Positions 47,743-61,332 of a stretch of 64,000 nucleotides of DNA are shown piece after piece (positions within the stretch are counted from its first letter, which is position 1; each line of letters begins with the position of its first letter). The stretch is from Panicum virgatum. Its lineage: Eukaryota; Streptophyta; Magnoliopsida; Poales; Poaceae. The notes beneath the pieces are model-generated. The model was not told the DNA's origin and made no database searches. It worked only from the letters and a program-made list of their open reading frames with translations. Location of the stretch: positions 17,964,403 to 18,028,402 of the forward strand of contig NC_053144.1 of NCBI RefSeq assembly GCF_016808335.1, read 5' to 3'. The position numbers and the translations under genes are program-made.

Positions 47743-49068
47743 GTCTGAAAAAAAACGCGAAGCAGTATGCAGGTACTGGGCTGGCCCATTTCGAGAACAA
47801 GTAAAAGGCCCAATGCTGGCTGCTGAAATGAAGGCCCGGGCGAACATGGGGAGGCCCACGCAGATCGTCGATGAGAACGCAGGTACGCAGCAGTAGAAAA
47901 ACACAGGTAACTGCACTATTTTGATTTGTTGTGGTAGAAAATGAGTGGGAAAGTTGATTACTCATTAGTGCAATTGCATAATCGAAAAGGCAGGCGCGTT
48001 GGCATGGTGAATGAGTATAAAACATGTCGAGTGCAGGTGGCCTCCGATTCAGGCCACTTCTCTCCTTTTTGCGCGCCCTTGCGCATCATGATGCCATGCA
48101 TGTCCCAAAAGCGCCGTTTGCACTCCACTAAACCCCCACTAGCAGACCACCTACTACTCAAGTGGCATGCGTGCATGCATTACGGTGTAGTGCCGCATTC
48201 ATAAGAATAAGAGTGGTGAAGAACTGAGGATAATGAGGGTCGATTTATTGATAATGAGGGTCAATTCCGTATATCAAAGCCTTTTTCATGCATGCTTGGA
48301 TGTGATGCAGCCCAGGTGTAGCGTATATATGAGATTTGGTTGCTACCCCCGTCACTTGTAGTAATAAGGTAAGAATAATTAAACATGTTTCTTTTCAGAG
48401 CTTATTGGCCCGAGCATAAATTAGGAAGCGAGCAAGAGATGTATAGCTCCACATTGTTCGCGCGGCTATATCGGTGTTTTAGCTCGTTGCTTAGGCCCCG
48501 TTTGGATCACATCTCCTGTCCATCTGGCTGCCCATCATCGGCGTCGTTCAGTTGAGTTGACCACAAAACCACAATCCAGTGCGAATTAAAGTTTGTACGA
48601 TGTGGTTATGATCGAATAATGTGCGCCGTCGGTCCATTATTCTTCGCTCGTTAATTCCCGCTCATGGCATGCATTTTCAGAGGAAGAAAAAGTGAAAAAC
48701 AAATAAAACACAACTGCTCTGCCAAGTACACGGGACCGCGGGCGCGACAAATTTGCGTGCAATGCCAACGATCGGTTCACAGAAGTCCTGCCACGTACCG
48801 AGACATGACGAATTGTGCTGGAGCGAGCCGTGGAGGTGGAGCCTCAGCTCGCGCGCGCCGGCTACTAGCTCCCAATGCAAGCCCCATGCCGTGGTGAAAG
48901 CGCCCCGACGCGTGTGATTGGGTTACACACATGTGCAGGCCAAGGCCACACGAATTAAACCAAAGAAATGCTTCAAGCCTCGCCTATCTTACCCAGCTCT
49001 ATCGACTGAGAAACGCACCTGCGCCACACGCGTCGATCGGGGCGCATACGTAAGTACACAACCACACA
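47743..49068. other. Intergenic spacer
   Basis: No gene supported. A GGCCCCGTTTGGATC motif at about 48494 resembles one end of a class II MITE, but no partner end was found. Confidence 0.4.
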
Positions 49069-49216
49069 CAGGGGCGGACACAGGGGGGCGGACAGGGGCC
49101 TGGTCCCATGGTCCCTAAATTTATATTAGAAATTTAAATTTTGATTAAATTTTTATATAAATTTATATGGTTGGCCCCCTAATAATGAAAAAATCAACTT
49201 CCTGGCTCCGCCCCTG
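49069..49216. mobile_element. hAT-type MITE
   Basis: 148 bp. Ends CAGGGGCGGACACAGG and CTGGCTCCGCCCCTG are inverted. Flanks ACCACACA and ACCACACG match in 7 of 8 positions. Confidence 0.78.
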
Positions 49217-49308
49217 ACCACACGGGTGCTTAATTTACGCGCATATTTACACACATGTATGTATACATATATATACATGTATACATGTTTGGATTATGGC
49301 AGATATGG

Positions 49309-49310
<2 letters not shown>

Positions 49311-49367
<57 letters not shown>
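49311..49367. repeat. (TA)n microsatellite
   Basis: About 28 uninterrupted TA units. Confidence 0.95.
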
Positions 49368-49369
<2 letters not shown>

Positions 49370-49522
49370 CACCTCGATCGTGTACAGAAGTGACATTATT
49401 CTGTCTGTCTATCCCTGTCCTTTTAAACATCGAAACGACTTCAACCTATTTGCATTATGAACGTACACATTCAATCGCCGCATGTACAGATCATAGGCAC
49501 ACATGCTTGTATATGCCTCTAG

Positions 49523-49624
<102 letters not shown>

Positions 49625-49719
49625 GTACCATGTTTGCCTTTGTATTATCGCTTTGATTTCTACTTCAGCTCCGGCGCCGCCGTCTCCTACCTTGCTTTTC
49701 CGATGCTCGCACAGGCACA

Positions 49720-52700
49720 ATGGGCACTACTAGAGCTCCCGTAGCCGCCATTGCTCCCCGCACCCACAGCAGGCACCCCGTCATCACGGTCGGGATCAAG
49801 CAAACCATGCTGCGGCGGCTCCTCGCCGTCGCCGCCGTCACGATGCTGATCGGGCCGGCGGCCGACCGGCACGGCGGGGGCGCCGTCGTCGCGAGCCCGC
49901 CGGCGGACCCCGTGCAGTGCTCGCCCGGCGGCGGCGGCTGCACCGTGTCCAGCGCCTACGGCGTGTTCCCGGACCGCTCCACGTGCCGCGCCGCGGCGGC
50001 GGCGTACCCGGCCACGGAGGACGAGCTGGTGCGCGCCGCGGCGCGCGCCGCGGCGTCCGGGACCAAGGTGAAGGTGGCCACCCGCTACTCCCACAGCATC
50101 CCGCCGCTGGCGTGCCCCGGGAGCGGCGCCGGCGAGGGGCTCGTCATCAGCACGCGGCGGCTGGACCGCGTGGTGTCCGCGGACGCGGCGAGCGGGAGGG
50201 TGACGGTGGAGGCCGGCGTCACGCTGCGGGAGCTCGTCGCGGAGGCGGCCAGGGCCGGGCTCGCGCTGCCGTACGCGCCCTACTGGTGGGGGCTCACGGT
50301 GGGCGGCATGCTAGGCACGGGCGCGCACGGGAGCTCGCTCTGGGGGAAGGGCAGCGCCGTGCACGAGTACGTCGTCGGGATGCGCGTCGTCACGCCGGCG
50401 CCGGCCGAGGAGGGGTACGCCAAGGTGCGCGTGCTCGCCGAGGGCGACCCGGAGCTTGACGCCGCCAAGGTCTCGCTCGGCGTCCTCGGCGTCATCTCTC
50501 AGGTACGTCGTACTACTCCGCATCCACCGCCTGGTTCTGGTTGCATTGGATTGGACACCACTGCTTCGTTGGTTGGCAAGCGTTTGTACGTACTGCAATT
50601 TCTTTTTCTTTCAGAAAAGGCATTCCAAATTTTCCAAAAAAATAATTTAATTTTTTAGTGCAGTTCTAAATGATCTATTTATTTTATGCTTCTTAATTAA
50701 GCTTGCATAAGCTAATAAATTTCTATCCAACGTATGTCCTGTTAGGATTCAAGTGCTAATGAGTGGAAGTGCTAAACTTTAGCAAAGATATATGAGTGCT
50801 AATAGGTGCTAACTTTAGCCAATCCAAACAAACCCATAAGCTAGTTACAACATCCACTCAAGTAATAATGCACCGCGATCTGCAGTGATCACTAGACGCG
50901 ACTATTTTCACGACCTTGCCTAAGGACATTTTTCATCAAGACGAAGAAGCACTAGACTGGACATGACTTAGAATCAATTAATGACGAAGAATTAGGCTAT
51001 TGTTTTTTTTTCCAAGCAAACCCGTTTCTTAAAAGCAAGACCCATGATGTGTTAGCAAGAGCATGTACATATGCATGCCTGCCTGCACACTCAACTCAAA
51101 AGCGGTGCGTCCCACAACATTTATTCGTGGAGTAGTGCAAAAATCTTGATGAGCCTTGGAGTAGAGAACATGGCACATCAAGTACAAACGAAGAATAACC
51201 GTCGAAAGCACCACGTTGTTGCCACACGTACTGATTCTTCCATAGGGGCGATCGGTCACTTTACACCATATATGCGCGCTGCTCTAGTGCTCTTCTTTCC
51301 TTCACATGCCGGCATGGCATAGGCGCACTTTTCTTAGCCAGTCAGTTTTTTTCTTTTCTTTTAGGGCATTGGGATTGCTGTTTTATACTACTAGCTAGAT
51401 CTAAGTTTGGTAGTTTTGGGCCAACAATAGCCGATCAATTCATCTCTGATTCCGCTCGGGAAACTGCCAGACCCCAAGGCAAAGGGATCCGACATTGGCA
51501 GCAGTAATGAACAGTATTTTGAGTAATGAACACCAGTTATGGACACATTTCCTTTCCTAATTTGGGGCAATGCTAGGCTGCTAGCGACCACACCCTTCCC
51601 ATTTTGAGTACGTGGGCCCCCCATTGATGTACGTCATTGGTTTGCCTTCCAAATTCGTATTCTCGGCAGCAACGGCAAGACAGCTTGTTTGATTGAACAG
51701 TAAATGGTGAGCCGACAGAAATTTGGAATTGGCGATAAATGGGACGCATGTGCTACAAATCTCTTTGCGGCCCATATTGAATTCATTGTTCCGGCCCATT
51801 TTCAATCCGTGGGCCTTCCCCCTCCTCCCGTCTCCATAAGCTTACTCGCTCTGCTTCAAATTATATGTTGTTTTGATTTTTATAAATACATACCTTTTAC
51901 TGTACAGTATACAGTTAAAGATATGTCCAAGGATAAACTATCACTTCCTATTCTCCACTGTATGACAGAAAGTATAGGCTGTGGCCTCTAGGGTTGGAGG
52001 ATGGCATGTAGCCAGAGGATGTACTCCCTCTGTTTTTATTTACATATCGTATTAGATTTATCATAAGTTAAATTTGGCAAACTTTGACCAAACTTATAGA
52101 AAGAAATAATAAAATTTACAATATCAAATTTGTTTTATTGAATTCATCATGAAGTACATGTTGATAATGTATATGTTGGATAATATAGTTGTTGCTAAAA
52201 CTTTGTCAAAATTAGCCAAATTTGATTTAGGACAAACCTTATACGACATGTAAATAAAAATAGAGGGAGTATATAACAAATTTACTGGCAATTTCCACTA
52301 TATACATTGTTCCTATAGTTCATCAAATAGTATGTACTACAATAGCACACAATTGTTAAGGCAAATTTATCTTTTTATTGACATTTCATAATAATGGGAT
52401 TGGCTGCAGGGAAAAACAAATGCCAAACTACTACTTTGCGATTTTTTCTAAATAAATGATGCATGAGCAAGAATATACGCCTGCATATACAGTCGAATTA
52501 AAGCAGTATGTGCACCGTGGCAAGAATATATTAGTACTCCATATATGAAATAGATGACATTTTGGACAAGCTTTGAGTCAAACATTGGGAATATAAATCA
52601 TGAATAACTTTTAAGTTATTGAGTTTGAAAATATAAAAATTATATGAATAGATTTGTCTTAAAAAACACTTTCATAAAAATATACATATATCACTGTTCA

Positions 52701-55700
52701 ACAAATATTTTTATAAAAATAAACAGTCAAAGTTATATTTTTGAAGACCGTGTCGCTGTCCTAAACGTCATCTATTTCCTATATGGATGGAGTACTTTAG
52801 ACCACAATATTCTTCTTTTCTTCACATGCCCGGCATGCCGCAACCCGTTCTTTATTTTAGCTAACATAAACCTAATTTAGGTACTCATGGGTTCATGATC
52901 TTTTTGATCGGTGGCACTCCGCCGAAATTTATGTTCATCCTTCATCTGTCCCCGGCCGGGATGACTTTTAGGTTCTCCAGATTCTTCCCCATATATAGGT
53001 TGTCTCAAACACATGAATCGGTGAAGAGAAGCTGATCCTCATGTAACGAGCAGTGCATATAGTGTGTTCAAACCCTCCGTCTACTTGTTCAAATCCTATG
53101 CATGTCTCACTCCTTCGTTCCCAACTTCTTCTCTCGCCCCTACAATATCCTCTCCTACGCCGGCCGCGTCCACCTTCCACTACCGTCAACAACTGTGACA
53201 GAACCGCCAAGTTAAACAGCTTAATTAAGCGTAATGGCCATCATTTGAACACATCAGGCGCATTAGCTTAATTAAGTGTAACCCGACAGCCTGTTTCCAA
53301 CCCACAGGCCGATCGAAAATACACCAGAAGTCTCGCACGACGGCGAGCGCAGACGGTACCAGCATGATAAAATCTTACTGAATAGTAAATAATATTAAGG
53401 ATTTTACAAAATAGCTTTAAATTTAAAATTTACAAAAGAAAAAATAGCAGCGGAAGAGAATCTAACTTACAGAGCATTTTTACTAGAGAATAAATAAAAC
53501 AAAATAAATAAGTCGAGAACTACCGAGACGTGAAGACAAGACACCACATCGAGCTCACCGATGTGAAATCTAGTTAGCTCCTATACCTGAAATAGGGTAA
53601 ACAACAAACCCTGAGTATACTAATACTCAGTAAGACTTACCCGACTATTGGGTATACTTAGCCCACATATCTAGACATGTAAAACTTTCTGGCTGGTAGT
53701 TTATTTTGCAGAAAAGCAAATAAAAGTGGATCCTTATTTTCCATATTTTAGCTCAGGATTTTTGTATGGTAACCATCATGTAATATTTGACTCCTAACTA
53801 GAGCAATCATGATGGAGCATTAAATAACAGTTCAAAATAATCCTCCTCACATATCATTCATATTCCAACTCATTACTACGATGCGGTGCTGCGATCAAGG
53901 TGCTCATATCCGAGAGCGACTGACGGCGAATCGATCCGATTTAACCTTGCAAGGTGGACCTAACCAACACGGCATGTATATGCCCCGTCGGACTATACGA
54001 GCCAACCATTCCCCTTCCCGTCTCGAACTACAGGACCGCCCCACCATCATATGGTCAGCCGAGCTCAATGTGAGACCACCAAAAGTAAACATATGCAGCC
54101 CCATTTCTCCGCGACTACTCGACTACCCCAGGAGGTGAGATGGAGTTCTGTACTTTCGAGGTGAGGCAGTACTCGGCTTACCGGTTTCGACTACCTCCTA
54201 CTCCCGGCATGTGGCTAGTACAATTCAAACTCGATCACAGGGCCAGACAACGAACGGTTCTTAATCGACACAGACGGGGCTAGCCTTTCCCCGCCCGGTC
54301 TCCATTTTCTTTTTCTTCTCCAACCTATTCTAATATTCCATATACTCAAATTAACGAGATATCCTATATCTCGCGAGTGACCAGAAATCACTCGACTTCT
54401 ACCGAGATCTTATTAAGCATAGCATTTCTATCGTCCTATACATACTAGTATAACTCCAGAGAACCTAGGGATCATGCAACTAGAGTTCAAAAAAAATCCT
54501 AAACCTAATGCACAAGTAATAGAACATATATATATAGGTGTCATAAATTTGAATAATAGGATGTGCACCGGGGCTTGCCTGGGATTAACACTAGGTCAGT
54601 GTTAGTTAGATGATACTCGCTTGACGAGCATCTTCCTTTGGTCATGCACATCGGGTTCCACCCATCCGTCTTCGGGATATGTCCACCAACATCGTCTTCG
54701 GGTTCGGCTCCAGTAGCACGTCCTTCATATGGTTCATCTATCGTACCTAAATGAGATGCGACAATGCATATGTATGAATGTATGGAAGTACAACACGCAA
54801 GGCATTCATAAAAGTACAACATACTAGCATAAGCACCTAGAGCTATTTAACTTAACCATCACTCAAGCATCTCATAGAAGATGACAAGCACATCAAGCAT
54901 GCCACACAAATTAACTTAAATTAAACCACTGCAAGCATCCACCATTCAAGAAATTAGCCAAACCTTATAGCCAACAAAATTTAACATGATTCACCCAAAA
55001 ATGACATACTTGATGTATCAAATCATGCAGAAAAGAATGGCTTAGCAATACTTTTGGAAAGTGAAAGATATTACTAGAAACTAAACAAATGCAAAAACTT
55101 AACTTGAGGACATGATCTAGCAACCAAAATTTACCAGCATGATGAGCTATTGATAAAGCATGCAACAATATTTTGCCAACATTTATTGACAACAGAAAAT
55201 ATTTAATTTAGCCCTAGCAAAACAAATAGAACAAAAATAGATTTACAAACATGCACATAGCTTCTGGTTTTGAAATTTTTATAGTGAACTAAACATGCAA
55301 AGAGTAAGCTACTGCATAAATTTCATAATTTTTGCATTAACTACAGATATTAAATAGACAAGCGTAAACAAGCATTAACCATGATTAAATCAATACATCA
55401 TGAAAACATTAAACAAACAACAGTTTAAATATTTTTCCTAAGTTCTACATGCCAAATAAAAGCTAATCCAACTAGTTTTACATTTTTACCATTTTTCTAC
55501 TATTTACTATGCATTTTAAAAGCTTGCAACCATTTAAACTAACATTTAAACTAGAGCAAAAACTATTTAGAAACTGAAGATCAACCTGTAAAGAAAGTTG
55601 TAGATCTTAGTACAAGGAATCCAACAAATTTTTTGTTTGCATTTTTTCTGATTTTTCTATGATTTACTATGATTTTTCAAAGTTTCAGCTAATTATTGCA

Positions 55701-58700
55701 AAACAACCCTTCGCAGCACTATTCACCTGAGTCATGGACTTCGCAGAAAGGCCCCTGCACTTCTTTCTATTGTTGCCTGGGGTCCCTAGCCGCGATTTTG
55801 AAGCAGGGGAGAAAGGGGAACGGCGATTCCGGCCATGGGAGGGCTTGCTGGCGGCGAGGAAGGGGTGGAGGAGCGAGAGGAGATAGGCGCGGACCTGTAG
55901 GTGGCCTTGGAGCGCGAGGAGGCGGTCTGTGGCGGCGGCTCCACGGCGGGCGGCGGGCGGCGGCGTTGCTGTGCCACTCCGGCGGCGGTCCGGCGTGGGA
56001 GAGCGACGGTGGTTGGGCTGGGAAGCTTCAGGGGGCCGAGAGCAAGCGGATTTGGGGGTTGGTGGGGGTCGGCGCTGGCTCGAGCGGCGGCTTGGCGTGG
56101 AGGGGTGGCCACAGCCATGACGGGCGGCGACACCTCTATGGCGTAGGCAGGCTCGGCCGGTACGTGCGCGAGAGCGAAGCAGAGCAGAGCAGCACGACGC
56201 GTTGTGGCAGCGAGAGGAGAAGTGGAGCACGGGAGAAGCTTCGTGCGACCGGCGTCGTGGCGTGCGCGAGTGGCGCCGTGGCCAATTTGGCCACGGTGAG
56301 CACGCACGGGGAGGAGAGAGCTACACGTGGCTTGATAATTTTTTTTATCAAATTTGAATCTTCAAATTTTATTTAGCACTCCTAATTGAGGGGTGTTACA
56401 ACAACTCCAACAAATTAGATAAAATTTTAGCTAAATGAAGAGGTAACAGACTAGATAAAAAACAAAAAACTTTTCTAATGGCAGTTAACCATGAGGAGTT
56501 ATGGGGCTGCCATGGCGGCCGGCAAGTAACACCCTACCTCCAACGCCGCACAACCTAATCCTTTCGAGGACGAGCCCACTTACCCATAGCATACTGTTTA
56601 CACTTTCGTTCTCGCTTCGTATGAAAAGATCAACTTGAGGGTGCTATGACTAAAAGATAAAGTCTTATAAGTTGGCTTCACTCTTGTTCAACTAGTAATG
56701 TGGTACTAGATATGTGCACACAGTACTCATAGGTCACTACCGGGCGACATCCACACGGCAGCACTCTGGCGCGGTGGTGACGGGAGGCCGCGCGAGAGGT
56801 GAAAGAAGCGCGAGAAGAGGAGCTCGGGAGGAGAAAGAGGCACGCGCGGAGCAGATGGCAAGGCTCGTGCGCTCGGCAAAGATAGCTAGCGGAGGTCCGG
56901 GGATTCCGAGCGTGCTCGATACGTTGGCGAGTCCGTTGGATGGCCTTTTCATCAGAGTTTTTATTTTCGTATTTTTACCTAATCATCTGTTAGAGTTGCT
57001 CGCAGAACGCCATGCCGAAGGCGAGAGTACTCCAGTATGCAAACAAGGGACAGAGACAACAGCCTGGTCTGATCCCAAGACTACAAAAAGGGTCCTAATT
57101 AATTCAGGCGGATGTTATTACCACGCCGCATGGCCACGCTTCAGTCAATTACTACTACAATTTTGTTCTTCATCTTTGTTGAGTTTCAATTAAATGGGCA
57201 GACAGCAATACTCCAACGGTTGGACGTTGCCGACAAAATGCTAACCACCCGTGCTGTTCGGCGCCCACTAATCTCCACGCAGACCAATTTCAATAGGAAT
57301 GTCATATGAGTGTTATTAATATTAAATGTCAAATTAAATCAACAAATTTGCTGACATGACAGAATTATTTATTATAAAAAGAGATGGGGAGGGGGCAAAG
57401 ACTGTTCGTTTAGCCATTAAATTTTGAATAACAAGAAACAAGTGTATTGCGAAGCGCATGGAGCCAATCAAATATTTTAAGTAGATGTTACTTTTCTGAT
57501 TCCAATGCATTTGTATTTATTGAGATCTAGGGAACCAAATAAATAGCATGGTCTTCAATCACAGCTGTTATAGTTAATTAGGGATAAAACATGGTCATTT
57601 TTCATTACTAGTGTATGTTTGAAATTTTTCCAAACGAACAGTCTTTGTAGGACAAAGGGAGTAACCAAGTTTTTACTCTTAGTGATGACACTCCCATTGA
57701 AACTGGTCTCATAAAAAGCACATACTTCCTAGCTACTCCCTCCATCTTTTAGAAAATTTCAGACATATTAACCATTCTAAGAAATAACCTTATTTCTATT
57801 TACTATAGCAATGGTGATTGGAAACCAAGTTGTTTAGTAGTATTTGGTTTTCTAGATCTTCAATAAATGCATATGCATTAGTATTTGATTGGCTTTACGC
57901 TTGTTTCTTAGTACTTGGTACTGTTTTAATTAGATGATCTTATTGCTTTAATTAGATAATCTTAGTACAAGCTAAACAAACACTTTTTGTGGGATACATT
58001 TTAAAGACTAAAACAACAATCTTTTTTGTGGGACTGAGGGAGTAAACAATTTGCAGATTAGACTCCTTTTAACCACCTACTAGTAGACTACAGAGCATGA
58101 TGCATGATTGCATCACATAGGTCGAAACAACGGTTGTTTTTTTTTGTTGCACTGCAAAATATTGGTGCAAATGACAATTATTGTTCAGTAGCTCAGAACA
58201 TGGAAATAAATGTGTTAATGAAACGGCTCTATGTCACGTGACGACGCAGGTGACGCTGGAGCTGCAGCCTCTGTTCAAGCGCTCCGTGACGTTCACCGAG
58301 CGGGACGACGGCGATCTGGAGGAGCAGGTGGCCAAGTTCGGGTACCAGCACGAGTTCGCCGACATCGCGTGGTGCCCGGGGCACGGCCGGGCGGTGTACC
58401 GCGTCGACGACCGGCTGCCGCTGAGCGCGCCCGGCGACGGCGTCCTGGACTTCATCGGCTTCCGCGCCACCCCGACGCTGGGCATCCAGGCCAACCGCCT
58501 CGCCGAGGACCTCCTCGAGCGCGCCGGCGACGGCGCCGGCAAGTGCGCGGCGTCGCGGCTGACCCACGCGGTGCTGTCGGCTGCCGGGTACGGCCTGCTG
58601 CGGCGGGGCGGCGGCGCATTCGCGGGCTACCCCGTGGTGGGGCCGCAGCACCGGATGCAGGCCTCCGGCGGGTGCCTGGCGGGGCCCGAGGACGTGCTGC

Positions 58701-59350
58701 TGACGGCGTGCCCCTGGGACCCGCGCGTGCGCGCCGGCAGCTTCTTCCACCAGACCACCTTCAGCCTGCCGCTGCGCCGCGCCGCCGCGTTCGTCGCCGA
58801 CGTGCGCCGCCTGCGGGACCTCAACCCCAGGGCGCTGTGCGGCGTCGAGCTCTACGACGGCATCCTCATGCGCTACGTGAAGGCGTCCACGGCGCACCTC
58901 GGCAAGCCCGGGGACGAGGGCGGCGGCGGCGGCGACATGGTGGACTTCGACATGACCTACTACCGCAGCCGCGACCCGCGGCGTGCGCGGCTGTTCGAGG
59001 ACGTGCTGGAGGAGCTAGAGCAGATGGGCATCTTTAAGTACGGCGGCCTGCCGCACTGGGGCAAGAACCGCAACCTGGCCTTCGTCGGCGCCGCGCAAAA
59101 GTACCCCGGCCTGCCGGAGTTCCTGCGCGTCAAGGACGCCTTCGACCCCGAGGGGATCTTCTCCAGCGACTGGAGCGACATGGTGCTCGGCATCGGCGGC
59201 GGCTCGCCGACGACGGACGCGCCCGGGTGCGCGCTGGAGGGGATGTGCGTGTGCTCGCGGGACGAGCACTGCGCGCCGGAGAAGGGGTACCTCTGCCGCC
59301 CCGGCAAGGTGTACAAGGAAGCCAGGGTCTGCACCAGGGTGTCGTCCTAG
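49720..59350 (+). CDS. L-gulono-1,4-lactone oxidase-like flavoprotein
   Basis: Two exons, 49720-50502 and 58250-59350, in phase, separated by a 7,747-bp intron; 627 residues from the first ATG. ATG 49807 ([14 protein letters not shown]) is probably the true start, because it opens directly on a signal-peptide-like hydrophobic run. It is a FAD-linked oxidase: [16 protein letters not shown], the FAD-binding PCMH region ([63 protein letters not shown]), then a lactone-oxidase C-terminal domain ([84 protein letters not shown]) and a Cys-rich tail ([29 protein letters not shown]). Plant relatives oxidise L-gulono-1,4-lactone toward ascorbate, often weakly, and are thought to be secreted. His125 (first-ATG numbering) in the SHSI motif may carry the flavin by analogy. 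The coding parts look intact. Confidence 0.9.
50503..52023 (+). other. Large intron of the gulonolactone oxidase gene, 5' part
   Basis: Donor GTACGT at 50503. No exon or gene is supported here. Confidence 0.5.
52024..52269. mobile_element. Stowaway-type MITE in the intron
   Basis: 246 bp, ends CTCCCTCTGTTTTTATTTAC and its inverted copy GTAAATAAAAATAGAGGGAG, flanked by TA on both sides. Same family as the diverged copy at 42950-43172. Confidence 0.85.
53194..56400 (-). mobile_element. 3.2-kb TG...CA insertion, probable solo LTR, in the intron
   Basis: Begins TGTGACAGAACCGCC and ends GGGGTGTTACA. The flanking ACAAC at 53189-53193 and 56401-56405 is a perfect 5-bp duplication. No gag, protease, reverse transcriptase or integrase motif was found, and no second terminal copy lies inside. 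Minus orientation (TGTAACACCCC...GTTCTGTCACA) looks more natural for an LTR. The segment 55800-56330 is GC-rich and 54980-55600 is AT-rich; the latter has a related fragment at 13970-14340. Confidence 0.68.
56406..58249 (+). other. Large intron, 3' part
   Basis: 56405-57000 has Tourist-like borders (CAACTCCAACA and TGTTAGAGTTGCTC) around LTR-like debris with a CTTTCGTTCTCGCTTCG motif. The rest is AT-rich. The acceptor is CGACGCAG ending at 58249. Confidence 0.4.
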
Positions 59351-60296
59351 AAACTCAGAATTGGTCAGGCACGCCTGGAATTCGATTGTTTTTCTAGAAA
59401 CTGAAGCTGAATTCTACCGGGAATTTGGTTGTTTTCTGCATGATCCCAAACGACCATATGCACGTCGATCGGAAGTATCAGTAATGACGGGTAAATTCAT
59501 TGTAAACAATATAAGAATTCAGGTTGAAAGTTGCAGAAAGTGAAGAGATTGGTGGATGTAACATGGAACTTGCTGACGCCAGTTGGCACTGCGGCAGCTC
59601 CGCGAAACCACTCAGTTTCGACAAGATACTATTACTGGCTACCAAGGATGTCGTAGCCACTAAGCTGATGAGTACGGAGATCGCTCATCTTGTATTCTAG
59701 CATTTCATATTTCTTCTTCTTCAAATCTGACCTGACATGGACAGCGTCGTCGACCGATCGAGCACCCATTTCTTGTTTCAGCGCCGCTCCGAAAGCGTCA
59801 GGCAGAAACTACCCTTTGTTTGCATCCATGGAGCCGCGGGATAATGAGGCGTCCGTGAATCCGTGATCGACTTCGTCCATAGCATCAACCATAAACTTTT
59901 GCCCACTGCAAGAACAAGCCGGTGGAGCCCCACACAACAAGGTTTGGCTATAGCTTCACTTCTCTTCGTTCAGGCCAGACAATTCAGCCGGCCGGGCCGG
60001 GCACCACCGTAAGCCGCGGCTCTCCGGCGGATCGATCGGAGAAGCAAAAACCGGCATGGCGAAGATGACCTGCAGTTTCCTCAAGCAAGTTGCAACTCCA
60101 TGAACCGTAGCAGCATGCGCGTGTCGTGATCGAGCAAGCACATTGATTTCTTTTCGCCAAGTAGTAAACCGAGAGATGTACTGCGTGGACGTATCTCCTT
60201 GGAGCAGCGCAGAGATCTGGAACGTCAAATAATGACGCGTCGGCCGCGTCTGCACGCTCTCTACGTCCTTGTGTTCTTCCTTGGCAACTTGCGGCC
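59351..60296. other. Intergenic spacer
   Basis: 3' flank of the oxidase gene and 5' flank of the next gene; no other gene seen. Confidence 0.45.
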
Positions 60297-60304
60297 TATA
60301 AAAT
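60297..60304 (+). promoter_or_regulatory. TATA box of the EG45-like gene
   Basis: TATAAAAT within GCGGCCTATAAAATGGG, 126 bp before the ATG. It predicts transcription from about 60328. Confidence 0.65.
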
Positions 60305-60422
60305 GGGCCGCTGCTCCGTGCTAGTTCTTCATCGCAACCTGCTACTGCTAGCTACAGCACTCGGATCCGTCTAGGATATCCTGAGCATCGAGCAAGGGGA
60401 AGTAGTAGCAGCGACGACGACC

Positions 60423-61088
60423 ATGCCAAAGGAAATCTCAGTCGTTGTTCTGGCGGCAACGGTGGCCGGCCTTGCGACGATGATGGTGTCGCCGGCCATG
60501 GGGGCCTCCGGAACTGCAACTTTCTACACGCCTCCTTACACACGTACGGTCTCGATTTGTCACAGCTTTGCATGACGACTGAACGTCTGCACAGATGCAA
60601 GTCTCTTCCTAATTAAGTAGATAGATATGCGCAGCCGTAGCAATACGCGGACACTATGCTAGTGTGTGTGTATATATATAAAAATTATAATGCAGCGTCG
60701 GCGTGCTTCGGGAACACGGCGGAGGGGACGATGATCGCGGCGGCGAGCGAGGTCTTCTGGGACGGCGGCGCGGCGTGCGGCGACCGGTACGTGGTCAGGT
60801 GCACCGGCGCGACGAACCAGGGCGTGCCGCACCCGTGCACGGGCAGGAGCGTCACCGTAAAGATCGTCGACCTCTGCCCCGCGGGGTGCCGGGGCACCAT
60901 CGACCTCTCGCAGGAGGCCTTCGCCGCCATCGCCGACCCCGACGCCGGCAAGATCAACATCGAGTACAACCGGTACGTCGATCGTCGCGCACACGTGTCG
61001 TAGCATTAGGCATGGCATGAACTATAGCGTCTGACAGATTTATGAGTTTTATTTCTTTATGGTTAATTTTGGGCACTGCAGGGTCTAA
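60423..61088 (+). CDS. EG45-like / plant natriuretic peptide-like secreted protein
   Basis: Three exons, 60423-60543, 60696-60972 and 61082-61088, in phase; 134 residues. Residues 1-28 form a signal peptide. The mature part is a single expansin-like double-psi beta-barrel: TATFYTPPYTPSACFGN, MIAAASEVFWDGGAACGDRYVVRC, the Cys-containing loop PCTGRSVTVKIVDLCPAGC, then TIDLSQEAFAAIADPDAGKINIEYNRV. It lacks the C-terminal carbohydrate-binding domain of expansins. Length and motif order match EG45-domain proteins and plant natriuretic peptides, small apoplastic proteins linked to water and ion balance and to stress. The last exon supplies only one base of the Arg codon, a Val codon and the stop. 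If it were not spliced, the frame would read on to YVDRRAHVS. Six mature Cys suggest disulfides. Confidence 0.88.
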
Positions 61089-61332
61089 GGTTATTTGACG
61101 ATCGACAGGCGGCTTTGGGTGACGACGATCGATACCAAGTGAATAAATAACATGCATACAGTGTGTTTGTACTCAGGAATCCTTAAAAGGAATAGGCTCT
61201 CTAAAGTTCTAGGCATACAGTGTACTGTATGCTAGAGTCAGTTTCTGCCTGCTTTTGGCATATGTTTGTACCCACTGTTCAAAATATGTTGGTCACCTCA
61301 CCTGGCCATGGTGCGCAAGTCTCGATATGTAA
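61089..61332. other. 3' flank of the EG45-like gene
   Basis: Likely 3' UTR; nothing else. Confidence 0.4.

Noticed and set aside
57736..58042. Stowaway-like CTCCCTC ends flanked by TA
   Set aside because: The inverted match is only about seven bases and the interiors do not pair, so a single element is not supported.
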